Below, one piece after another: positions 41,382 through 49,623 of a DNA stretch of 64,000 nt. This DNA is from JAWWPY01 sp033854735. GTDB taxonomy: Bacteria; Actinomycetota; Actinomycetes; Streptosporangiales; Streptosporangiaceae. The stretch covers positions 36,500 through 100,499 of the forward strand of contig JAWWPY010000385.1 of NCBI GenBank assembly GCA_033854735.1, in the 5' to 3' direction. The position numbers were made by a program, and so were the translations under genes. A model generated the notes under the pieces. It was not told where the DNA came from, made no database searches, and saw only the letters and a program-made list of their open reading frames with translations. How positions within the stretch are numbered: position 1 is the stretch's first letter; each line of letters starts with the position of its first letter.

Positions 41382-43049
41382 TTACTTTGACTTGCTGGCC
41401 TTACCGCTTGGCTTGCTTGCTAGCGCCTTATGGTGCGCACCAGGCTGACCCGGGCCCTGATTCTCCGGAACACCGTTGCCAGACGTCGCGCCTGTCCCCG
41501 CCGACCGGAAGATAAAGAAACTGAATCCGTGCAGCCCAATCTCCGTGGCTGCGCCGGTAAGGCCAACCAGGACAAGGACCACGACAGCAGCCGCCATCTT
41601 GCGCCAGGCCCGAACCTGCCGACTCTTTGGCGTCGCTCCCGGCCGGGCGTTTGGTGTGCGCCTAGGGCTTATGCCCGGCCGGGCCCGTGGCCAGGTGGCC
41701 GGCCTGGCGGGGCTGGCGGGGCTGGCGGGCCTGGTGAGGTTTTCTGTGGCCTCCCGCCCGGGGCGGGACGCTGGCTCTGCGGTCGGCCTGGTGTGTGGCT
41801 CCGTGACCGGCTGGGCTGCTGGCTCCGTGACCGGCAGAGCCCCTGGCTCGGTCGCTGGTTTCGCGCGGATGGCGGGGGTTTCTATGACGTCCGCAGTCAC
41901 CCCGGCAAGCTCGGCCGTCATCTTCGTCGCGGCCGCCCGCAGCTCGCCGGCCTCCCGCTCCGCCCTCCTGATTGTCGCGGCCTCCCGCTCCGCCCTCCTG
42001 ATTGTCGTGACGGCCCGCTCAGCGGCGGACTGAGTTATCTCGGCGGCCTTGCGCGCAGCCGTCGTAACCACCTCGGCGGCTTGCTCGTGAGCCTCTGCGA
42101 GTACCCGCTCCGCCAGCGGGATTGAGTCTCTATTCCAGAGGTCCCCGACCTGCTGCCAGATGGGATCAGCCAGTTCGCCCGCCTGGTCCACTGCGAGCTG
42201 GCCGCCGAGGCCCGTCGCTCGCTCAGAACCGGTGGGGGGAGCTTGGGTTAGAACGGCCTGTGACCGGCCACCACCTGGGCCGCCCTCATAATGTGCCTGG
42301 GCAGCCGGGCTCGCAGCCCAGGCTTGGCCTGGCGTTCGGCCGCCGGGCGGGGCGGCTGGCGGCCGAGCTGGAGAGCCCCCGCGGAGGCCGCCAGTCATCG
42401 ACTCAGGCCCAGCCGCCGGCGAAGCCGTCGGCGGAAAAGGATCGTGATGCAGCGCACGCGCCGGTTCCGGTCGTGGCTCGGCGGACCTGTTCCGAGCGGG
42501 GAACCCGGGGCCAGATGGATCGGCGGGCGCACCCAGAAGCTCGCGGAAGACTTCCCGGTAGTGGATCATGGCTTGCCGCAGGTGCTCCGTGGAGGCCGTA
42601 CCCGCCCCGGCGGACTCGCTGATCTCCTCGGCGGCCCGGTAATGGCCGAGCGTCTTCGCGTGCTCGACTGACAAGTCGGCGAGGACCTGATCGCGATCAT
42701 CCGTCGGGTAACCCCGCTCATTCATCACGTCGGCGACGAGTTTTTGCGATGCGGCGACCGCGTCCGCCGGCATGTCTGCGAACCGCTCCTGGAGGCTCGC
42801 CCACTGCCGGGAGTAGCCCGCGCGCGCCGAGTCTGTGAGCGGGCGTATGCCAAGATCCCGGACCCGGCGCTCTCGCTTGGTCAGCTCTGCCTCGACCTTG
42901 AGCTTGCTGTCGCGCTCGCCGACCAGCCGGTCGTATTCCGGGCCAAAGCGCAGCTGCAGCCGGCGGCGGCGGCGCGCTGCTGTCATCACACCCATTGCGA
43001 AACCCGCTACGACGACGGCCACGACGGCCACGATGATCCCCGCCGACAT
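41382..43049 (-). CDS. Membrane protein with N-terminal conserved actinobacterial domain, DivIVA-like coiled coil and second TM helix
   Basis: 555 residues from the ATG at 43049 (AGGTGA upstream). A TM helix at about 3-22 and a basic stretch (RRRRRLQLRFGPEYDRL) open a helical domain up to residue about 175; this part matches a widespread actinobacterial single-TM protein that normally ends there (from memory). Then come a Pro/Gly-rich linker, a coiled coil of about 70 residues (AERVLAEAHEQAAEVV... AEREAATIRRAEREAGEL), TEP-rich repeats, a second TM helix near 495-515 and a Lys-rich tail. It may bridge membrane sites or mark curved membranes like DivIVA. Function unknown. Confidence 0.75.
   Translation of the reverse strand: MSAGIIVAVVAVVVAGFAMGVMTAARRRRRLQLRFGPEYDRLVGERDSKLKVEAELTKRERRVRDLGIRPLTDSARAGYSRQWASLQERFADMPADAVAASQKLVADVMNERGYPTDDRDQVLADLSVEHAKTLGHYRAAEEISESAGAGTASTEHLRQAMIHYREVFRELLGAPADPSGPGFPARNRSAEPRPEPARALHHDPFPPTASPAAGPESMTGGLRGGSPARPPAAPPGGRTPGQAWAASPAAQAHYEGGPGGGRSQAVLTQAPPTGSERATGLGGQLAVDQAGELADPIWQQVGDLWNRDSIPLAERVLAEAHEQAAEVVTTAARKAAEITQSAAERAVTTIRRAEREAATIRRAEREAGELRAAATKMTAELAGVTADVIETPAIRAKPATEPGALPVTEPAAQPVTEPHTRPTAEPASRPGREATENLTRPASPASPARPATWPRARPGISPRRTPNARPGATPKSRQVRAWRKMAAAVVVLVLVGLTGAATEIGLHGFSFFIFRSAGTGATSGNGVPENQGPGQPGAHHKALASKPSGKASKSK
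41950..42009. repeat. Two 30-bp units in the coiled-coil region
   Basis: A 30-base unit beginning GGCCTCCCGCTCCGCCC is present twice in tandem and encodes duplicated TIRRAERE(A) heptad-like segments, so the coiled coil has been extended by duplication. Confidence 0.85.
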
Positions 43050-43190
43050 ACAGGTCACCTGCTTTCAGGCCACGAACCCCCCACGCACTTCCCGGCACAA
43101 GCCACCACAAACACCCGCGCCCATATCACGCCGGCCAGAAGGCCCATGCACCTACCGATAACCACATGACCTGCGGGAACGCAGGGACCG

Positions 43191-43410
43191 GACCTCGGCC
43201 ATCCCCGCCAAGCTGATCTATCGCGGCGTGTACATGGTGCTCGCCTACCTGACGCCATCACCGGTCATCGAGCTGAACCGCGCCGTCGCCGTCGGCATGG
43301 CGTACGGCCCGGCCCGCGGCCTGGAGATCGCCGACAAGCTGACGGACCGGCCAGCGCTGGCCGGCTATGCCCAGCTCCCGGCAGTGGGGGGCGATCTGGA
43401 GGAACCATGA
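43191..43410 (+). pseudogene. C-terminal fragment of an ECF42-type sigma factor
   Basis: The plus-strand frame through 43228-43410 reads LAYLTPSPVIELNRAVAVG, then MAYGPARGLEIADKLTD, and ALAGYAQLPAVGGDLE. PSPVxELNRAVAV and LAGYxxLPAVRGDL are characteristic of the C-terminal TPR-like region of ECF42 sigma factors. The sigma-2 and sigma-4 regions are absent and the frame begins abruptly near 43191, so this is a remnant. The usual YCII-like partner gene is also missing. Confidence 0.7.
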
Positions 43411-43571
43411 TCGCCAGAGTGTGGCGCGCCGTCATCCGCGCCGAACCCGCCGACATGCCCATGCCTTCGATCACCGACCAGTTTCGTCGCCCGCCGGTGG
43501 TGGTGCCAGGGATGCTTGGTCCGGCGAGGCTTCGCCGGACAGGCGCGCGGCCAGCAGTCGCAGCACCGTAA
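43407..43571 (+). pseudogene. Truncated monooxygenase-like N-terminus (MIARVWR)
   Basis: GGAGGAACC precedes an ATG whose product begins MIARVWRAVIRAEPAD, like the first strand of antibiotic-biosynthesis-monooxygenase-fold proteins. The sequence then becomes non-family and stops after 54 codons, running antisense to the MarR gene. A broken gene is the simplest reading. Confidence 0.4.
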
Positions 43572-44064
43572 CGGTCTCGATCAGCCGCTGCCGGTCCGGC
43601 GGGCTCAACGTGGCCAGCACATCGGTGAGCGCTTCACCCCAGGCGCGCTCCCGGCGATCGCGGGCGACGTACGCGTCGGGTGTGGGCTCCAGCCTGACCA
43701 CGCGGCCGTCAATGGTGTCGGGGCGGCGCTGCAGCGTGCCGCGCGCGATGAGCGAGCGGATGGCCGTGCTGGCATTGCTCGGCTGCATGCCCAGCTCGTG
43801 GGCAACGTCGTTGACGCTGAGTCCCGGGCGGCGGGCCAGGAGTCGCATGACCTCGAGCTCCGATGCGGGCAGCGGGTCCTGGTGGGCCGCGGCGAGGCCG
43901 ATGGTGCGAGGCAGCAGCCAGGCCAGGTCGTGCAGCACGACCGCCAGGTCGCGAGCGGCAGTGACATCGGCCGGGCCGTCCGCCGCTCGATCGGCCGGGG
44001 CGCCGGACGCGCCATCCGCTGTGCCGCCGGCTGCGTAGTCCGCGGCGCGGTGATCATGTGCCAC
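43471..44064 (-). CDS. MarR-family transcriptional regulator
   Basis: 197 residues from a GTG with AGGGAG upstream. An Ala/Asp-rich N-terminus (about 1-35) precedes a MarR core: LPASELEVMRLLARRPGLSV, VAHELGMQPSNASTAIRSLIARGTLQRRPD, and the wing DGRVVRLEPTPD. It is divergent from the FAD-linked oxidase, with an extremely AT-rich palindromic spacer, so it most likely represses the oxidase-methyltransferase pair. Confidence 0.9.
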   Translation of the reverse strand: MAHDHRAADYAAGGTADGASGAPADRAADGPADVTAARDLAVVLHDLAWLLPRTIGLAAAHQDPLPASELEVMRLLARRPGLSVNDVAHELGMQPSNASTAIRSLIARGTLQRRPDTIDGRVVRLEPTPDAYVARDRRERAWGEALTDVLATLSPPDRQRLIETVTVLRLLAARLSGEASPDQASLAPPPAGDETGR

Positions 44065-44110
44065 GGCCGCTCCCTTGCGTCGGAGATGGCCTCATGATAT
44101 CTCTACAGGT

Positions 44111-44130
44111 ATATATATAATATTATATGT
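44111..44130. promoter_or_regulatory. AT-only palindromic promoter/operator island
   Basis: ATATAATATTATAT (44115-44128) is a perfect palindrome inside about 20 nearly pure A/T bases in a 70 % GC region. It lies 18 bases before the oxidase start and about 50 from the divergent MarR start. It could serve as -10 region and MarR binding site at once. Confidence 0.65.
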
Positions 44131-44145
44131 ACTGGAGTGAGACTG

Positions 44146-45522
44146 ATGCTGGCGACTTCCGCCATACCCGGATTCGCGGGCGAGGTGATCGCCCCCGACC
44201 ACGACCGCTACGACGAATTCCGCCGGGTGTGGAACGCCATGCACGACCGGCGCCCGGCCGTGATCGCGAGGTGCGGGAGCGCGGCCGATGTCGCAGCCGC
44301 CATCGGCTACGCACGCGCCCACGCCCTGGTGATCGCCGTCAAAGGCGGCGGGCACAGCCTGCCGGGGTTCAGCACCTGCGACGGTGGCCTGGTCATCGAC
44401 CTGCAGCCGATGAACGGCGTGTCGGTCGACCCGGTGGCCCGGCGTGCGATGGTCGGCGGCGGTGCGCTGCTCGGCGATGTCGACCGGGCGACCCAGGAAC
44501 ACGGGCTTGTCGTGCCGGCCGGGGTCATCTCGCATACCGGGGTCGCCGGGCTCACCCTGGGCGGTGGCGTGGGCAGGCTGATGCGCCGGTTCGGCCTCAC
44601 CATCGACAGCCTCCAGTCAGCCGAGATCGTCACCGCCGACGGCCAGGTACTCAGGGCGGCCGAGGACTCCCACCCCGACCTGTTCTGGGCGATCCGCGGC
44701 GGCGGCGGCAATTTCGGCGTGGTGACCGCCTTCGAGTTCGCCCTGCACGAGCTTTCGGAACTGACGATCCTCGCCAGCTACCACCACATGGACGACGCAC
44801 GCCGGGTGCTGAGCATGGCACAGCAGGTCATGTCCGATGGCGCGCCGGACGAACTGCTCTGGACGAGTTTCGTCCGAAAGGCACCGCCGCTGCCCTGGAT
44901 GCCGACCGGGATCGTCGGCCGGCCGGGACTCATGTCGGTCATCGAGTGGTCAGGTGATCCGGAGACGGGCCGGAAACTGCTCGGCGAGTTCCGCGGTGAG
45001 CTCCGCCCGATTGCTGGTGATCTGGGGGGTGTTCCGTTTGGCCAGATTCAGACTGAGGGTGACGAGTTCTTCGGCCCAGGGCTGCTGTCCTACGTCAAGG
45101 CCACGTTCGCCGACGAGCTGACCGCTGAGCTGATCGACGTTCTCGCCGACCGGGGCCGGCGGCTGGGCTCGGAGGTGTCGCAGATCGAGGTGCTGAGCAT
45201 GGGAGGCGCCATCCGGCGAGTCGCCCCGGATGCCACGGCGTTCCCGCACCGCAACGCGTCGTGGCTGATCAACGTCCCGGCGAGCTGGCGGTCCGCCGCG
45301 GACACCGACCGGGAGATCTCCTGGGTCCGGGGAACGTTCGCGGCGCTGCAGCCCGTCTGCTCGGGTGGCGCGTACGTCAACTTCATGGACGCCGACGAGC
45401 GGGCCAGCGGCCAGGTCGCCTACGGCGCCACGCTACGCCGCCTGCAGGCGGTCAAGGCCGTCTACGACGCAGGGAACATCTTCCGGCTGAACCAGAACAT
45501 CGTCCCGCGGGCGGCGTCGTGA
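44146..45522 (+). CDS. FAD-linked oxidase, berberine-bridge-enzyme type (PCMH + BBE)
   Basis: 458 residues from the ATG at 44146 (GGAG eight bases before). The PCMH FAD domain has AVKGGGHSLPGFST, where H70 is the usual covalent 8-alpha-histidyl FAD site. The second covalent site of bicovalent members (Cys) is absent: VISHTGVAGLTLGGGVG. It should therefore carry singly attached FAD. C-terminal BBE motif ends with YDAGNIFRLNQNI. These enzymes oxidise alcohols, sugars or alkaloid-like rings using O2. It overlaps the methyltransferase gene by four bases. Confidence 0.92.
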   Translation: MLATSAIPGFAGEVIAPDHDRYDEFRRVWNAMHDRRPAVIARCGSAADVAAAIGYARAHALVIAVKGGGHSLPGFSTCDGGLVIDLQPMNGVSVDPVARRAMVGGGALLGDVDRATQEHGLVVPAGVISHTGVAGLTLGGGVGRLMRRFGLTIDSLQSAEIVTADGQVLRAAEDSHPDLFWAIRGGGGNFGVVTAFEFALHELSELTILASYHHMDDARRVLSMAQQVMSDGAPDELLWTSFVRKAPPLPWMPTGIVGRPGLMSVIEWSGDPETGRKLLGEFRGELRPIAGDLGGVPFGQIQTEGDEFFGPGLLSYVKATFADELTAELIDVLADRGRRLGSEVSQIEVLSMGGAIRRVAPDATAFPHRNASWLINVPASWRSAADTDREISWVRGTFAALQPVCSGGAYVNFMDADERASGQVAYGATLRRLQAVKAVYDAGNIFRLNQNIVPRAAS

Positions 45523-46370
45523 CCGGGTGGCGTCAGGCCGGCCCGCTGACGCCAGCCGCCGAGGTACAGCAGCGGCTGTGGGACAGCGACCCGGGCGGCT
45601 GGGCACTGTTCGCCGAGCCGCACACCCAGCCGTTGTTCGAGGCCTTGCTGGAGGTGACATCGGCTGGCGCCGGCACCCGCCTGCTGGACGTGGGGTGCGG
45701 CAGCGGCCTGATGATGGCCCTCGCCGGCCGCCGGGGAGCCGCCGTGACCGGCATCGACGTCGCACCAGGCCTGCTCACGGTGGCCAGCGGCCGGCTGCCG
45801 GACGCCGAGCTTTGGCTCGCGGACATGGAGCGGCTGCCCTTCCCCGACGAGTCCTTCGACGTGATCGTCGGAGTGAACTCGTTCCAGTTCGCGGGCGATC
45901 CGCTGGGCGCGCTCCGCGAGGCGGCCCGGGTCTGCCGGCCCGGCGGCGCGGTCGCGGTCAGCACCTTCGCCGAGCCGGAACGCTCCGAATCCACCGCCGT
46001 CCACCTGGCCATGTCGGCGCTCAGCCCGCCGGAGCGCCAGAGCGAGCACGAGCCGTACTCGCTGTCAGCCCCGGGGAACCTGGAGTTGGGCCTGGCCGCC
46101 GCGGGCCTGCGGGTCACCGGCATCGGCGAGGTCGAGTGCGAATGGCGATACGACACCCTGGCCGGTGCTCTCCGTGGGCTGCTGAGCTCGGCCGGGGGGG
46201 CGAGAGCGGCCCAGGACTCCAGCCGCGAGGCCGTCAGCGCGGCCATCGAGTCGGCGGTCATCCCGTTCACCGACCCGGCTTCCGGGATGATCAGCATGCG
46301 CAACGTCTTCCGCTGGGTCTGTGCCAGCAAACCCCGTGCCAGCAAACCCCTGGCCAGCACGCCCGGATAA
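45519..46370 (+). CDS. SAM-dependent class I methyltransferase
   Basis: 283 residues from a GTG overlapping the oxidase stop (GTGA). Motif I is LLDVGCGSGLMMALA and motif II ITGIDVAPGLL-like TGIDVAPG; MERLPFPDESFDVI and CRPGGAVAVSTF complete the UbiE/Methyltransf_11 fold. Coupled with an FAD oxidase under MarR control, it may methylate an oxidised small molecule, so a small natural-product or detoxification unit is possible. The C-terminus ends in short ASKPRASKPLAS repeats. Confidence 0.9.
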   Translation: MTGWRQAGPLTPAAEVQQRLWDSDPGGWALFAEPHTQPLFEALLEVTSAGAGTRLLDVGCGSGLMMALAGRRGAAVTGIDVAPGLLTVASGRLPDAELWLADMERLPFPDESFDVIVGVNSFQFAGDPLGALREAARVCRPGGAVAVSTFAEPERSESTAVHLAMSALSPPERQSEHEPYSLSAPGNLELGLAAAGLRVTGIGEVECEWRYDTLAGALRGLLSSAGGARAAQDSSREAVSAAIESAVIPFTDPASGMISMRNVFRWVCASKPRASKPLASTPG

Positions 46371-46460
46371 CCGGCCCGCACCGGGAAACCCCTCGGCTGG
46401 CCCTGGCCCTCGCCGGCCCCGGGAAAAATGACGCGCGGCAGGGGCCCGGCGGCTGAGATC

Positions 46461-47102
46461 ATGCGCTGCGTGCCGAACAACGATCTCTGGTACGCGATGC
46501 CCGTCCTGCGCGGCCGCCGGATCCGGCTGGAGCCTTTGACGCTCGAGCACGCGCCCGGTTACCTGGCGGCGGCGGGAACCGGCGCGGAGGCGGCCGAGGT
46601 GTTCCGCTGGCTCAGCCCGCCGGGAGGCGCCCTGGCGCAGCCCGTTACCGTCGAGGATGCGACCCGCCACATCGCTCACGCGCTCGCCGCCCGCGCCCGG
46701 GGCGTCAGGCTGCCCTATGCGCAGCTTGACGCCGTCACGGGGCAGTTCGCGGGAACCACTTCCCTCTACGATCTGAACCCAGCCCTGCGGACCCTGGGCA
46801 TCGGCCACACCTGGCTGGGCCAGCAATGGTGGCGCACCGGGCACAACACCGAGTCGAAGCTGCTCATCATGACCTTCGCCTTCGAGACGCTCGGCGCGGT
46901 CCGGGTCGTCTGGCATACCGACATCTTCAACACCCGATCGCAAGCCGCCATCGAGCGTCTCGGTGCGGTACGGGAGGGCCTGCTGCGCAAGCATCGCCTG
47001 CGCCGGGACGGTAGCTGGCGGGACACGGTGCAGTACGCCATGGTGGACGACGACTGGCCAGCGGCCAAGGACGAGCTGATCACGCGGCTGGCGGCGGAAT
47101 AG
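46461..47102 (+). CDS. GNAT-family acetyltransferase (RimJ/RimL-like)
   Basis: About 213 residues from the ATG at 46461; earlier (46428) and later (46497) starts are possible. MPVLRGRRIRLEPLTLEHA at the fold's start, GTTSLYDL, GIGHTWLGQQWWRTGHNTE and VVWHTDIFNTRSQAAIERLGA match the RimJ/RimL-type N-acetyltransferases. It probably acetylates an amino-terminal or amine substrate. It is separated by 90 bp from the methyltransferase and may be independent. Confidence 0.85.
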   Translation: MRCVPNNDLWYAMPVLRGRRIRLEPLTLEHAPGYLAAAGTGAEAAEVFRWLSPPGGALAQPVTVEDATRHIAHALAARARGVRLPYAQLDAVTGQFAGTTSLYDLNPALRTLGIGHTWLGQQWWRTGHNTESKLLIMTFAFETLGAVRVVWHTDIFNTRSQAAIERLGAVREGLLRKHRLRRDGSWRDTVQYAMVDDDWPAAKDELITRLAAE

Positions 47103-47163
47103 CCGAGGCGCGGCGATCGGGGCCGCCACGAACTGGACGCGATAACCGGCGGCACCAGCAAGA

Positions 47164-47658
47164 TCATCCCAAAGGCCCGTTGACGACCGAACGCCAGAAA
47201 TCAAGTACTCCTGGAGTGGGCTGGTGGACCTCGATGGGGTGCCCGAACAGGCCGCCTCCGGAGAACCAGTCGGCCACGGCACCACCAGCCGAGGTCGTCA
47301 GCAGCGGGCAGCCGGCACCGGCCATGTGCTTTCGTTCGGACCGAAGGTCGTCGGTCGTCCAGGCCACGTGGCTCACCGAGCCATGCCGTACGCCCAGCGC
47401 ATCCCGGAGGTCAGCTGGCTGCACTCGGTGCAGGACGTTCAGTTCAAGCAGCACCGGGCCCCAGCTGGTGAAGGCGGCACTGTGATCCAGCACGGCCACC
47501 TCGCCGCGGAACCGGAACTCCCCGAGGTCGACGTGCTCAAGCACCTGGAATGGGCCCACCCCCAGCAGCTGGGTGGCCTGCTCCATCGCGGCGTTCAGGT
47601 CGTTCACCCAGTACCCGATGTGGTGCAGTCCGCGGACTGCCGAGCGCGGCGCGATCAT
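47164..47658 (-). CDS. VOC-family protein (glyoxalase/methylmalonyl-CoA-epimerase-like)
   Basis: 164 residues. VOC metal-site motifs: LHHIGYWVNDLNAAM with the first histidine, VSHVAWTTDD with the second, and FGHPIEVHQ with the glutamate. The N-terminal region matches the epimerase-like subgroup that includes extradiol dioxygenase relatives. Its ATG overlaps the stop of the luciferase-like monooxygenase gene (ATGA), so the two are translationally coupled and likely act on the same intermediate. Confidence 0.88.
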   Translation of the reverse strand: MIAPRSAVRGLHHIGYWVNDLNAAMEQATQLLGVGPFQVLEHVDLGEFRFRGEVAVLDHSAAFTSWGPVLLELNVLHRVQPADLRDALGVRHGSVSHVAWTTDDLRSERKHMAGAGCPLLTTSAGGAVADWFSGGGLFGHPIEVHQPTPGVLDFWRSVVNGPLG

Positions 47659-48689
47659 GGTGTCCCGCTGCCTTCCGCGCCGCCGCCCCAGGCCTGGATT
47701 TCCGGCATCAGCTCGGCGGCGAACAGGCGCATGCTCGCGTCGACGTGCCGCGGGTCCATACCCGGGTGGTGGAACTGGATCGCCATTTCGTCCATCGGAA
47801 GGTCCTGGTAGGCACTGAGGGCGTTCATGACCTGATCGGGCGTGCCGACCGCGAAGGGGACGCCGTAGATGGCCGCCTTGGGGTCGTTACGCAGTTCGCC
47901 GACCGGGGCCAGCGGCATCTGCATGCCGCGGCGGCGGTAGAACTCGACCCACCAGTGCAGGCCGCGCTCGGCCTCGTCCCATGCCTTGTCCCTGGTCGCA
48001 GCGACATGGACGGCGAGCGGGCCGGACAGCAGGCGGTAGTCAGCCCGGGTCCGGCCGGCCGCGCTCTGCGCCTCCAGGTACTTCGGGTAGAGCGGCGTGT
48101 GCACCATCGAGCCCAGGCTGTACCCGCGCTGGCCGGCCCGGACCAGGCTCTGCGGGCCGAGCGCGGCCATGTAGATCCGCGGGCCCGGCCGCTGCACCGG
48201 CTTGGTCGTCACCCGCACATTCCGGAACTGGAAGTACTTTCCATCGTGGGTGAACTCGTCGTTGGTGAAGCACTTCTCGATCACATCGAGGGCCTCGTAG
48301 GTGCGCCCGAACGACTCCTTGGGGTCGACGCCGAAGACTGCGCACTCGCCCGGCATCGGCCCGGCGCCGATCACCAGTTCCAGCCGGCCGCCAGACAGAA
48401 TGTCCACGGTCGCCGCGTCCTCGGCGACCCGGATCGGGTTGTGCAAGGGCAGCAGCAGCACGTAAGTGCCCAGGCGGATCGAGCTTGTCCGTCCCGCTGC
48501 CGCGGCCAGCACCGGGAACTGGGACGGGTTGTGCTGGTCCTCGGCGAAATGATGCTCCGCGAGCCACCAGCTGCGGAATCCGAGCTGCTCGCCGGACACG
48601 GCCTCGTCGAGCACCTCCTGGTAGATGGTCGTGAGCGGCTGCGGGCTGTCCGGGTGGTTGCGGGCGGTCATAGCAAGGCCGACATCCAT
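47655..48689 (-). CDS. LLM-class flavin-dependent monooxygenase (luciferase-like)
   Basis: 344 residues from the ATG at 48689 (GGGGAG upstream). LLM hallmarks: SWWLAEHHF, LGTYVLLLPLHNPIRVAEDAA (split), LELVIGAGPMPGEC. The C-terminal AMQFHHPG-like region MAIQFHHPG is typical. It uses reduced FMN supplied by a separate reductase to oxygenate a substrate. It probably shares a promoter region with the divergent SDR; a half-copy of the regulon motif and 14-bp repeats lie upstream. Confidence 0.92.
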   Translation of the reverse strand: MDVGLAMTARNHPDSPQPLTTIYQEVLDEAVSGEQLGFRSWWLAEHHFAEDQHNPSQFPVLAAAAGRTSSIRLGTYVLLLPLHNPIRVAEDAATVDILSGGRLELVIGAGPMPGECAVFGVDPKESFGRTYEALDVIEKCFTNDEFTHDGKYFQFRNVRVTTKPVQRPGPRIYMAALGPQSLVRAGQRGYSLGSMVHTPLYPKYLEAQSAAGRTRADYRLLSGPLAVHVAATRDKAWDEAERGLHWWVEFYRRRGMQMPLAPVGELRNDPKAAIYGVPFAVGTPDQVMNALSAYQDLPMDEMAIQFHHPGMDPRHVDASMRLFAAELMPEIQAWGGGAEGSGTP

Positions 48690-48700
48690 GGGTACTCCCC

Positions 48701-48756
48701 TGTGCTGTGAGCACTGTGCTGTGAACACTGTGCTGAGAACACTGTGCTGTGAAATT
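48701..48756. repeat. Four 14-bp tandem units upstream of the monooxygenase
   Basis: TGTGCTGTGAACAC-type units repeat four times in the untranslated leader. The last unit drifts into the candidate operator half-site GTGAAATT. Confidence 0.85.
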
Positions 48757-48766
48757 CTCGACTACT
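48743..48766 (-). promoter_or_regulatory. Candidate regulon motif, copy C (partial, upstream of LLM monooxygenase)
   Basis: On the minus strand TAGTA is followed by AATTTC-ACAGCAC-AGTGTT: the left half matches copy A (AATTTCACA) but the right half does not. TTGACA lies further upstream (48795-48790), a possible -35 of the monooxygenase promoter. Confidence 0.35.
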
Positions 48767-48812
48767 AAAATCGGATTCCGCTAGACGAATGTCAAGGTCT
48801 AGGCTACTCACC

Positions 48813-49580
48813 ATGGGACGACTGTCCGGCAAGATCGCGCTCGTCACGGGCACGGCAGGCGGCATCGGCCGGGCCAGCGCCCTGACTCTCGCCCGCGAGG
48901 GCGCCCGGGTAGTGGGCTGCGACCTGCACCCGGCGGGTTCAGTTGAGACCGTCCGGCTGGCCCGCGAGGCCGGCGCCGAGATGACCGCGATGGCGCCGGT
49001 GGACCTTTCGTCGGAGGCCGGCGCCAATGGCTGGGCCGCGGACGCGGTCGCGATCTACGGCGGCGTGGACATCCTGGTCAACAACGCCTCGGCGATCCGC
49101 TTCGGCCCGATCAGCTCACTGTCGGTCGAGGACTGGTCGTTTACCATCCGTAACGAACTGGACATCGTCTTCCTGGTGACCCGCGCCGTCTGGCCGCACC
49201 TGGTCGCGCGCGGCGGCGGCTCCATTGTGAACATTGCGTCGATCTCCGCGACCCGGGGCGCCTTCTTCATGCCGCAGAACGCGCACGGCGCGGCGAAGGG
49301 CGGCGTGCTCTCGCTGACCTACCAGTTGGTGACCGAGGGCGGCCCGCACGGCATCCGGGTGAACGCGGTGAGCCCGGCCATGACCGCGACTCCGCAGACC
49401 GCGCCGCTGCTGGCCGCCCCGGACAGCCCGTTCGCCGCCGAACTGGCCCGCATCCCGCTGGGCCGCGTGGGCCAGCCGGAGGACGTAGCCAACGCCGTCC
49501 TGTTCCTGGCGTCTGACGAATCCGCGCACGTCAGCGGGGCCAACATCCCCGTGGATGGAGGATCGAGCGCAATTGGCTGA
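48813..49580 (+). CDS. SDR-family protein with histidine in place of the catalytic tyrosine
   Basis: 255 residues from the ATG at 48813. The cofactor motif TGTAGGIG (12-19), NNAS and NIASIS (serine 143/145) are normal, but the YxxxK position reads NAHGAAKGG, giving H158-x-x-x-K162. The C-terminal VDGGSSAIG is intact. The replacement means either an altered mechanism or a non-catalytic role. It is divergent from the LLM monooxygenase and followed by the bicovalent flavin oxidase. Confidence 0.9.
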   Translation: MGRLSGKIALVTGTAGGIGRASALTLAREGARVVGCDLHPAGSVETVRLAREAGAEMTAMAPVDLSSEAGANGWAADAVAIYGGVDILVNNASAIRFGPISSLSVEDWSFTIRNELDIVFLVTRAVWPHLVARGGGSIVNIASISATRGAFFMPQNAHGAAKGGVLSLTYQLVTEGGPHGIRVNAVSPAMTATPQTAPLLAAPDSPFAAELARIPLGRVGQPEDVANAVLFLASDESAHVSGANIPVDGGSSAIG

Positions 49581-49623
49581 CATTCCCTGGACCTCCCAGC
49601 CACCCAGACCCGCCGGAGGATCC

